DNA of 64,000 nt, from positions 620,001 through 684,000 of the forward strand of contig NZ_CP121111.1 of the NCBI RefSeq assembly GCF_029625335.1. Reading direction: 5' to 3'. Position 1 is the first letter of the stretch; every line of letters begins with the position of its first letter. Below, piece by piece: positions 1 through 6,773 of this stretch. Below the pieces are notes generated by a model that did not search any database, was not told where the DNA came from, and worked only from the letters and a program-made list of their open reading frames with translations. This DNA comes from Flavobacterium nitratireducens (GTDB lineage Bacteria; Bacteroidota; Bacteroidia; Flavobacteriales; Flavobacteriaceae). A program made the translations under genes and the position numbers.

Positions 1-396
1 CCAACCGAAAAAAATATTCGAAAAGCATTGAATTTTGGTCATACATTGGGACATGCAATTGAAGGGTATTTTTTAATCAATCCGGACAAAACCACATTAC
101 TTCACGGAGAAGCTATCGCTGCTGGAATGATTATGGAAAGCTATATCTCCTTACACAAAGGACTTATTTCTGAACAAGAATATATCCAGATTAAAACCGT
201 TTTAAAATCTATTTACGAAGATATTGTTTTTGAAGAAGCAGATATCGAACCTATTCTTGAATTACTTAAGCACGATAAAAAGAATGAGTACGGAAGTATC
301 CAATTTGCTTTAATCGATGGTATTGGTAAGATTATTATTAACCAAGAAGTTGAGAACGAATTGATACTTAAAGCCTTTGAAGATTACAAATTTTAA
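1..396 (+). CDS. aroB: 3-dehydroquinate synthase, C-terminal part
   Basis: Shikimate-pathway enzyme converting DAHP to 3-dehydroquinate. The reading frame is open from the first base, so the gene enters from outside the window; about 131 C-terminal residues are visible. The diagnostic motif is FGHTLGHAIE, which carries metal-ligand histidines of the AroB fold, followed by the helical C-terminal domain (HGEAIAAGM, then KHDKKN). It ends in TAA at 394-396. The next transcription unit starts after a short AT-rich gap with its own promoter. Identification is firm; only the start is missing. Confidence 0.93.
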   Translation, partial: PTEKNIRKALNFGHTLGHAIEGYFLINPDKTTLLHGEAIAAGMIMESYISLHKGLISEQEYIQIKTVLKSIYEDIVFEEADIEPILELLKHDKKNEYGSIQFALIDGIGKIIINQEVENELILKAFEDYKF

Positions 397-419
397 GTAT
401 ATATTTTTATAAAAAAGGA

Positions 420-451
420 TTGCATCGCTTATAATTTATTTTTTACATTTG
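420..451 (+). promoter_or_regulatory. Bacteroidetes-type promoter upstream of speA
   Basis: TTG at 420-422 and TACATTTG at 444-451, 21 bases apart, match the Bacteroidetes sigma consensus (TTG, about 20 bases, TAnnTTTG). Transcription should begin near 455-458, giving speA a leader of about 230 bases that contains a small open frame. Confidence 0.6.
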
Positions 452-456
452 CCGCA

Positions 457-636
457 ATGAAAAAGGATCAAAAACAAAGAAATTACAACTCTAATTCGAG
501 CGTTAACAATCGTTCTTTCAAAAGAATGTTGAAGCGTTTTAATACTGTTGTGGGACATTTTATTTTTGATCTTTTTCAAATCTTGACTTCTGAAAATGAA
601 AAACTTCAGATTACTTATGCTAATATTAGGGTTTGA
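457..636 (+). CDS. possible 59-aa small protein in the speA leader
   Basis: An open frame of 59 codons (ATG 457, TGA 634) fills the stretch between aroB and speA. It begins MKKDQKQRNYN, is basic at the N-terminus, and has a hydrophobic middle (VVGHFIFDLFQIL). The start codon lies only about six bases past the predicted -7 box, so if translated the message would be nearly leaderless. I recognise no family. It could be a genuine small protein, a leader peptide for speA, or chance. The gap to speA is 51 bases. Confidence 0.35.
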   Translation: MKKDQKQRNYNSNSSVNNRSFKRMLKRFNTVVGHFIFDLFQILTSENEKLQITYANIRV

Positions 637-687
637 ATTATAGTTTGATACATTTTTTAAACTATAACAATACAAATACCTAAAAAA

Positions 688-2082
688 ATGAACACTAAAT
701 ATTCTGATCTAATCAATCAAACATACTATTTCCCTCAGGAAGAATTCAAACTAAACAAGGATAACCTATTATTTCACAATATCGACTTAATGAAATTGGT
801 TGAAAAATATGGTACTCCTTTAAAGTTTACTTACCTACCTCAAATCTCTAACAATATCAGTAAAGCTAAAAGCTGGTTTCGTAAAGCGATGGAGAAAAAC
901 AAGTATGAAGGGAAATATTACTATTGCTATTGCACTAAAAGCTCTCATTTTGAATTCATTATGAATGAAGCTTTCAAAAACAATATTCACGTTGAAACTT
1001 CATCAGCTTTCGATATTAATATTGTTGAGAATTTATTAGAAAACGGTAAAATCAACAAAAGTACTTATGTAATTTGTAATGGTTTTAAAAGAGATGAATA
1101 CATTACCAATATTGCTAGATTAATCAATAACGGACATAAAAACACCATTCCAATTATTGATAACTACGAAGAATTAGACTTGCTTCAGGCAGAAATCAAA
1201 GGAAAATTCAAAATTGGAATTCGTATCGCTGCAGAGGAAGAACCGAAATTTGAGTTCTATACTTCTCGTTTAGGAATTGGTTACAAAAACATTGTCAATT
1301 TCTACAAAAAGCAAATTCAGGAAAATAATAATCTTGAATTAAAAATGCTTCACTTTTTCATTAATACAGGTATCAATGATACTGCATATTACTGGAACGA
1401 ATTAGTAAAATGTATCAAAGTATATATAGCACTTAAACGAGAATGTCCTAGTCTTGATGGACTGAACATTGGTGGTGGTTTCCCTATCAAAAATTCATTA
1501 GCTTTTGAATATGATTACCAATATATGATTGACGAAATCATAAATCAAATCAAAATTGCTTGTGATGAAGCCGAAGTAGATGTTCCTCATATCTTTACAG
1601 AATTCGGTTCGTTTACAGTTGGTGAAAGTGGTGGTGCTATTTATCAGGTTCTTTACCAAAAACAACAAAATGACAGAGAGAAGTGGAACATGATTGACTC
1701 TTCATTCATTACTACTTTACCTGATACTTGGGCTATTAATAAACGTTTTATCATGTTAGCAGTAAATCGCTGGAATGATACCTACGAAAGAGTACTTTTA
1801 GGTGGATTAACTTGTGATAGCGATGATTATTACAATTCAGAGCAAAACATGAATGCGATTTATTTACCAAAATACAACAAAGAAAAACCATTATATATAG
1901 GATTTTTTAATACAGGAGCTTATCAGGAAACCATTGGTGGATATGGAGGTTTACACCACTGCTTAATTCCACAACCTAAACATATTCTGATAGATAGAGA
2001 TGAAAATGGTATACTGGCAACTGAAGTTTTTTCAGAGCAACAAACCTCTGAAGAAGTATTAAAAATTTTAGGTTATAAATAA
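688..2082 (+). CDS. speA: arginine decarboxylase (PLP fold III)
   Basis: Decarboxylates arginine to agmatine, the first step of the arginine route to polyamines. The 464-aa protein has the alanine-racemase-like PLP barrel: the likely PLP lysine is K84 in YCYCTKSSHF, the phosphate-binding glycine loop is GGGFPIKNS, then EFGSFTVGESG, and the C-terminal substrate motif is GGLTCDSDD (CxSxD type). This length fits the short Bacteroidetes SpeA rather than the roughly 650-aa E. coli form. It is followed 105 bases later by a deoxyhypusine-synthase homologue, a polyamine-linked pair. A diaminopimelate or other group IV decarboxylase is less likely given the CDSDD motif and the neighbour. Confidence 0.85.
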   Translation: MNTKYSDLINQTYYFPQEEFKLNKDNLLFHNIDLMKLVEKYGTPLKFTYLPQISNNISKAKSWFRKAMEKNKYEGKYYYCYCTKSSHFEFIMNEAFKNNIHVETSSAFDINIVENLLENGKINKSTYVICNGFKRDEYITNIARLINNGHKNTIPIIDNYEELDLLQAEIKGKFKIGIRIAAEEEPKFEFYTSRLGIGYKNIVNFYKKQIQENNNLELKMLHFFINTGINDTAYYWNELVKCIKVYIALKRECPSLDGLNIGGGFPIKNSLAFEYDYQYMIDEIINQIKIACDEAEVDVPHIFTEFGSFTVGESGGAIYQVLYQKQQNDREKWNMIDSSFITTLPDTWAINKRFIMLAVNRWNDTYERVLLGGLTCDSDDYYNSEQNMNAIYLPKYNKEKPLYIGFFNTGAYQETIGGYGGLHHCLIPQPKHILIDRDENGILATEVFSEQQTSEEVLKILGYK

Positions 2083-2126
2083 AAAATAATTAATCAAATA
2101 CACATTTAGTAGATATATAATTTCAT

Positions 2127-2152
2127 TATATTTGAACCGTATAGATTCAAAT
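2127..2152 (+). promoter_or_regulatory. -7 box and inverted repeat before the DHS-like gene
   Basis: TATATTTG at 2127-2134 fits TAnnTTTG. An inverted repeat ATTTGAA/TTCAAAT with a 9-base loop overlaps its end and reaches about 2152. I see no convincing -33 TTG, so this may be a weak internal promoter or a leader hairpin. The gene starts at 2188. Confidence 0.3.
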
Positions 2153-2187
2153 TATGATCAATTTACTAAAGATTTAAATCCCAAAAA

Positions 2188-3159
2188 ATGAGTAAAGGAC
2201 CTATCAGTCAATTTATTGAAAAACATTATTTACATTTCAATTCGGCAGCATTAGTTGATGCAGCAAAAGCATACGAAGAACAATTAGCCAAAGGTTCTAA
2301 AATGTTAGTGAGTATGGCTGGAGCAATGAGTACAGCTGAAATTGGAAAAATATTTGCAGAAGTTATTCGTCAGGATAAAGTTCAAATCATTTCTTGTACA
2401 GGAGCTAATCTTGAAGAAGATATCATGAACTTAGTAGCGCACTCACACTACGAAAGAGTACCTCACTACCGTGATTTAACGCCACAAGACGAATGGGATT
2501 TATTAGAGCGTGGTTTAAACCGTGTAACTGACACTTGTATTCCAGAACACGAAGCTTTCCGTAGATTACAAAAACACATCTACAAAATATGGAAAGATGC
2601 AGATGATAAAGGAGAACGTTATTTTCCTCATGAATTCATGTACAAAATGTTGCTTTCTGGAGTATTGGAAGAATATTACGAAATTGACTTAAAAGACAGC
2701 TGGATGTATGCTGCTGCGGAGAAAAATTTACCTATTATTGTACCAGGATGGGAAGATAGCACAATGGGTAATATTTTTGCTTCATACGTAATCAAAGGAG
2801 AATTAAAAGCTTCAACTATGAAATCAGGTATCGAATACATGACTTTCTTAGCAGATTGGTATACAAAAAATTGTGAAAACGGAATAGGTTTCTTCCAAAT
2901 TGGAGGAGGTATCGCAGGAGACTTTCCTATTTGTGTAGTTCCTATGTTGTACCAAGATATGGAAATGCACGATGTTCCTTTCTGGAGCTATTTCTGTCAA
3001 ATTTCAGATTCAACTACTAGTTACGGTTCGTATTCTGGAGCAGTTCCAAATGAAAAAATCACTTGGGGTAAATTAGATATCAATATACCTAAGTTTATTA
3101 TTGAATCAGATGCTACCATTGTAGCGCCATTGATTTTTGCTTATTTATTAGATTTATAA
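2188..3159 (+). CDS. deoxyhypusine synthase-like protein (probable homospermidine/spermidine-type synthase)
   Basis: 323-aa member of the deoxyhypusine synthase family, NAD-dependent enzymes that move an aminobutyl group. Bacteria lack the eIF5A substrate, so such homologues usually act on free polyamines (homospermidine synthase activity is known for some). Visible motifs: SMAGAMSTAE near the N-terminus, CTGANLEED, the NAD-binding GGGIAGDF and the catalytic lysine K295 in ITWGKLD, so the active site looks intact. It directly follows speA, supporting a polyamine role. The exact substrate cannot be read from sequence. No agmatinase gene lies between the two genes or elsewhere in the window. 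Confidence 0.82.
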   Translation: MSKGPISQFIEKHYLHFNSAALVDAAKAYEEQLAKGSKMLVSMAGAMSTAEIGKIFAEVIRQDKVQIISCTGANLEEDIMNLVAHSHYERVPHYRDLTPQDEWDLLERGLNRVTDTCIPEHEAFRRLQKHIYKIWKDADDKGERYFPHEFMYKMLLSGVLEEYYEIDLKDSWMYAAAEKNLPIIVPGWEDSTMGNIFASYVIKGELKASTMKSGIEYMTFLADWYTKNCENGIGFFQIGGGIAGDFPICVVPMLYQDMEMHDVPFWSYFCQISDSTTSYGSYSGAVPNEKITWGKLDINIPKFIIESDATIVAPLIFAYLLDL

Positions 3160-3169
3160 TACCATTTTT

Positions 3170-3568
3170 ATGAGAAGAGTTATTGTTGAGTATGCTAAAT
3201 TAACAAACGAAATTTTAAACTTATTGGTTGAAAAATTTCCTGATGGATATGACGACGAAGATATCATCCGTTTTAAAAATGCAAAAAACGAATTAGTTGA
3301 GGCTGTTGAAGTTCGTACTGAAGACACAATCTACCTAGTAAAAGTGAGTACTAAACTTGCTGATAGAATTGAGAATTTTGACGAAGACGATGATATTGAC
3401 GATGTAATTGAACCTATTGCACCAATCAAAGGTTTAGATTTGGATGACGATATTAGTGACGACGATGATGACGATGATGATAGCGATAAGCCAGAACTTG
3501 ACGAAGATGATGAAGATGGTGACGACAAAGATATCGCAGATGATGACGATGAGGATGACGAAGATTAA
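3170..3568 (+). CDS. small protein with an extreme Asp/Glu tail
   Basis: 132 aa, starting 10 bases after the DHS-like gene and probably in the same transcript. Residues 1-70 look like a small folded domain (ILNLLVEKFPDGYDDEDIIRF, then a short beta segment with VRTEDTIYLVKV). From about residue 70 the chain is almost all Asp and Glu with runs of D. I do not recognise a function; related flavobacterial proteins are conserved but uncharacterised. A polyanionic tail could bind basic proteins, polyamines or cations, which would suit the polyamine neighbours, but that is inference. A terminator follows at once. Confidence 0.7.
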   Translation: MRRVIVEYAKLTNEILNLLVEKFPDGYDDEDIIRFKNAKNELVEAVEVRTEDTIYLVKVSTKLADRIENFDEDDDIDDVIEPIAPIKGLDLDDDISDDDDDDDDSDKPELDEDDEDGDDKDIADDDDEDDED

Positions 3569-3581
3569 TTCATAAAAAAAT

Positions 3582-3616
3582 AAAAAAAAGGAACTCTAAA
3601 CTGGGTTCCTTTTTTT
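3582..3616 (+). terminator. intrinsic terminator of the speA cluster
   Basis: Stem AAGGAAC/GTTCCTT extended by flanking A and T runs (A8 before, T7 after), with a 10-base loop; 14 bases after the stop of the acidic-protein gene. The symmetric A and T runs make it potentially bidirectional. Confidence 0.8.
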
Positions 3617-3644
3617 ATCGACTACAACAACCAAGTTTTAACAA

Positions 3645-5768
3645 TTGCAAATAATGATTAGTTCTCAAATACTACATTCTTGTCTTAAGGAAAATTTCGG
3701 ATTTGAAAAATTCAGAACCAATCAAGAGGAAATAATCAACACTATTTTAAGAGGACAAGATACCTTAGCTATCATGCCAACAGGTGGAGGAAAATCCATT
3801 TGTTTCCAATTACCAGCACTATTATTTCCAGGAATCACCATTGTAATTTCGCCATTAATTGCTTTAATGAAAGATCAAGTGGATAGCTTGAAAGCAAACG
3901 GAATTAGCGCCTGTTATATTAACAGTACTCAATCTGAAAAAGAACAACAAAACCATATTCAAAATATTATTGACAAAAAAATCAAGCTAGTATACGTTGC
4001 CCCCGAGAGTTTATCTTATCTCGAAAATACGTTTACTCTGATTGAAATAAGTCTAATTGCAATAGACGAAGCCCATTGTATTTCGTCATGGGGACACGAT
4101 TTTAGACCTGCTTATACCAATTTGGGTTATCTTAAAAACCGCTTCCCTACCACTCCTATTCTTGCTTTAACTGCAACAGCTGATAAAGCTACACGCGAAG
4201 ATATTAACAACCAACTAAATTTAAAAAATCCAGCTGTTTTTATTTCATCCTTTGATCGAAAAAATCTAAGTTTAGAAGTTCGACCAGCTTTAGACAGAGT
4301 TAAACAAATCATTGATTTTATAGAAACGAAAACTAATGAATCGGGAATTATATATTGTTTGAGTCGAAAAACAACCGAAGAGCTTGCTGAAAAACTAACC
4401 AAAGCAGGTATTACAGCAAAAGCTTATCATGCAGGCTTAGAAACAGAACTTCGTTCAAAAACTCAAGACGAATTTATTAATGACAAATGCCAAGTGGTTT
4501 GTGCAACTATCGCCTTTGGTATGGGAATTGACAAATCGAATGTTCGTTGGGTCATTCATTATAATTTACCCAAAAATATTGAAGGTTATTATCAGGAAAT
4601 AGGACGAGCCGGTCGTGATGGTTTGCCTTCTGAAACCATATTATTTGAAAGCTATGGTGATTTGATTCAACTACAAAAATTTGCTTCTCAAGGTCAAAAC
4701 GCCGAAATCCAGTTAGCAAAATTGGACAGAATGAAACAATATGCCGATGCTTTAAGTTGCCGACGTAAAATATTGCTTTCTTATTTTGGAGAAATTGTAA
4801 CCGAAAATTGTGGTAACTGTGATATTTGCAATAATCCCCCAGCCTTTTTTGATGGAACTATTTTAGCACAGAAAGCACTTTCTGCAATTATCCGTTTGAA
4901 AGAATCAGAACCGCTACCGGTAATTATCGATTTTTTGCGAGGTTCTAAAAATGCTTACATCTACGAAAAAGAATATCAAAATTTAAAAACATATGGCGTA
5001 GGAATAGAAACTTCTTGGCAAGACTGGAACCAATACCTAATTCAATTGATTAATCTTGGTTATTGTGAAATAGCCTTTCATCAGCAAAATAAAATTCGTT
5101 TGACTCCATTGGCTAAGAAAGTACTATTCGAAAACGAAAAAGTACAACTCAATACTATTAAAAAGTCAGTTCCAAAACAAGTCGAACAAGAGACTAACAA
5201 AACAAAAACGGTAAAGAATTCATTATTTGAAAGCTTACGCAAATTACGTTATGAAATTGCCCAAGAAGAAGAGGTTCCTGCCTATGTCATTTTTAGCGAT
5301 TCGGCTTTACGCCAAATGGAAATCAATCGTCCTATGAGTGAAGAAGAATTGATTACAATTGACGGTGTAGGAAAAGCAAAATTGGAAAAATATGGTGATG
5401 CTTTTATTAAAGCAATTATTGCTTTTCATAAGGACAAAAAAGTCAAGCCAAAGAAAGGATCAAACACTTATAAAGAAACACTTGCTCTTTATCAGGAAGG
5501 ATTAACGCCAGAAGAAATAGCCGAAAAAAGAAAATTAGGTGTTAGCACTATTATTTCGCATTTAGCAAAATTATATTCCGACGGCGCTTCAATAGACTTA
5601 AAACAATTTGTTTCTAATGAAGAAGTTGCTCTAATTTCAGCAGCAGCTATTCAATTAGAAAAACCAACAGCATTGAAACCCTTTTTTGATTATTTTGAAG
5701 AAAAAATGAGTTACGAAAAAATCCGAGTGGGATTAGCCATAATTGAAAAAGAAGAAAATGTAATGTAA
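3645..5768 (+). CDS. recQ: ATP-dependent DNA helicase RecQ
   Basis: 3'-5' DNA helicase for recombination and fork repair. Domain order in 707 aa: RecA-like core with Walker A MPTGGGKS (residues 44-51) and DEAH box DEAHCISSWGHDFR; second core domain with GIDKSNVRWVIHYNLPK and GRAGRDG; RecQ zinc module with four cysteines (CRRKILL..., then CGNCDIC); winged helix; HRDC domain (VIFSDSALRQM...ITIDGVGKAK); and a C-terminal helix-turn-helix extension (GLTPEEIAEKRKLG). ATG 3645 or ATG 3654 could be the start; the second gives MISSQILHS. It is followed two bases later by the glycosylase gene, so they are probably cotranscribed as a DNA-repair pair. Confidence 0.95.
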   Translation: MQIMISSQILHSCLKENFGFEKFRTNQEEIINTILRGQDTLAIMPTGGGKSICFQLPALLFPGITIVISPLIALMKDQVDSLKANGISACYINSTQSEKEQQNHIQNIIDKKIKLVYVAPESLSYLENTFTLIEISLIAIDEAHCISSWGHDFRPAYTNLGYLKNRFPTTPILALTATADKATREDINNQLNLKNPAVFISSFDRKNLSLEVRPALDRVKQIIDFIETKTNESGIIYCLSRKTTEELAEKLTKAGITAKAYHAGLETELRSKTQDEFINDKCQVVCATIAFGMGIDKSNVRWVIHYNLPKNIEGYYQEIGRAGRDGLPSETILFESYGDLIQLQKFASQGQNAEIQLAKLDRMKQYADALSCRRKILLSYFGEIVTENCGNCDICNNPPAFFDGTILAQKALSAIIRLKESEPLPVIIDFLRGSKNAYIYEKEYQNLKTYGVGIETSWQDWNQYLIQLINLGYCEIAFHQQNKIRLTPLAKKVLFENEKVQLNTIKKSVPKQVEQETNKTKTVKNSLFESLRKLRYEIAQEEEVPAYVIFSDSALRQMEINRPMSEEELITIDGVGKAKLEKYGDAFIKAIIAFHKDKKVKPKKGSNTYKETLALYQEGLTPEEIAEKRKLGVSTIISHLAKLYSDGASIDLKQFVSNEEVALISAAAIQLEKPTALKPFFDYFEEKMSYEKIRVGLAIIEKEENVM

Positions 5769-5770
5769 TT

Positions 5771-6253
5771 ATGATTCGCTCCTTTCCTCCTTTCATAAAC
5801 TATGAAACTGAAATTCTTATCCTCGGCACTATGCCAGGAATTGCTTCATTAGAAAAACAAGAATATTATGCCCATCCGCGAAATCATTTTTGGAAAATTA
5901 TCTATACGCTTTTTGACCAATTACCGGTTTCTTCCATTTTTGAAGAAAAAATTAAACTTTTGAGAAACAACAAAATTGGAATTTGGGATGTCTTGGAAAA
6001 TTGTGAGCGAAAAGGAAGTTTAGATATTCACATCAAAAATCACCAGCCGAATGATTTTGAAAGTTTATTCAAAGAATACCCTCAAATTAGAACTATCATT
6101 TTCAATGGAAAGGAAAGCCATAAATACTTCCTAAAAAGTTTCGGACAAATAAAAGGCATTACGTATCGTGTAATGCCTTCTACTAGTCCTGCTAATACAA
6201 TGTCTTTTGAAAACAAATTAATAACTTGGTCAAGTTGCTTTAAAGACTTATAA
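5771..6253 (+). CDS. DNA-deoxyinosine glycosylase (uracil-DNA glycosylase superfamily, family 6/Mug-like)
   Basis: Removes deaminated bases, most likely hypoxanthine, from DNA. The 160-aa protein carries the superfamily motif 1 as LGTMPGIASLEKQEYYAHPRNHFW and motif 2 as STSPAN near the C-terminus. The LGTMPG plus HPRNHFW signature is that of the hypoxanthine-DNA glycosylase branch rather than Ung. Only two bases separate it from recQ, so a shared repair transcript is likely. Its last 6 bases overlap the convergent DinB-family gene. Confidence 0.85.
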   Translation: MIRSFPPFINYETEILILGTMPGIASLEKQEYYAHPRNHFWKIIYTLFDQLPVSSIFEEKIKLLRNNKIGIWDVLENCERKGSLDIHIKNHQPNDFESLFKEYPQIRTIIFNGKESHKYFLKSFGQIKGITYRVMPSTSPANTMSFENKLITWSSCFKDL

Positions 6254-6763
6254 ATATTTTTCCTGAAACACTTTTTGATGGTGTTTTTGATGTCCAATAA
6301 TAATAAAACCAATAGCACGAACTGAAATTTGATTATCCGAAGCAATTCCGATTCTTTTTAATTGTTCTTCTGAAAAACTTTTAAAAAGCGCCAAAGTCCC
6401 CTGACGAACTATCGATAATTCCGTTAACAAACTTTGCAAATGTCTATCGTTTGCATTGGTATTCAATGCAAACTCATTTTCATCAAAGCCGGGTAAAGGC
6501 GTTTTGTCGTTTCTCGAAATTCGTAAAGCACGATAACTAAAAACACGCTCCGTATCAATTATATGCTGAATAATTTCTTTGATTGTCCATTTGCCATCGG
6601 CATAACGATAATCAAATTTATCCATTGGAATATCCTGAACAAAACGAATAAAAGCATGAAGACTTATTTCTAAGTCTTCATATAAATCTTCATCGCCTGC
6701 TGCTTGTATGTAAGTAGCATTAAATTTTGAATATTCGTTTTCTGGAACATCACTACGTTTCAT
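6248..6763 (-). CDS. DinB/YfiT-family putative metalloenzyme
   Basis: 171-aa four-helix-bundle protein of the DinB/YfiT (DUF664-like) superfamily, whose members bind a metal by three histidines and often act as thiol transferases. Candidate ligands are the His in IIQHIIDTER (after the GKWTIKE motif) and the GHQKHHQK cluster near the C-terminus. The spacing of these histidines fits an active member. It starts 10 bases upstream of nothing conserved and lies just after ppc in the same direction, so it may be read through from ppc. Substrate unknown. Confidence 0.8.
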   Translation of the reverse strand: MKRSDVPENEYSKFNATYIQAAGDEDLYEDLEISLHAFIRFVQDIPMDKFDYRYADGKWTIKEIIQHIIDTERVFSYRALRISRNDKTPLPGFDENEFALNTNANDRHLQSLLTELSIVRQGTLALFKSFSEEQLKRIGIASDNQISVRAIGFIIIGHQKHHQKVFQEKYL

Positions 6764-6773
6764 AATTCAATTT

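Noticed and set aside
436..675. 79-codon minus-strand frame between aroB and speA
   Set aside because: The plus strand has a matching promoter and an alternative frame; this one has no supporting signal.
3331..3528. Serine-rich minus-strand open frame
   Set aside because: Antisense of the Asp-rich tail (GAC/GAT read as TCG/TCA-type codons).
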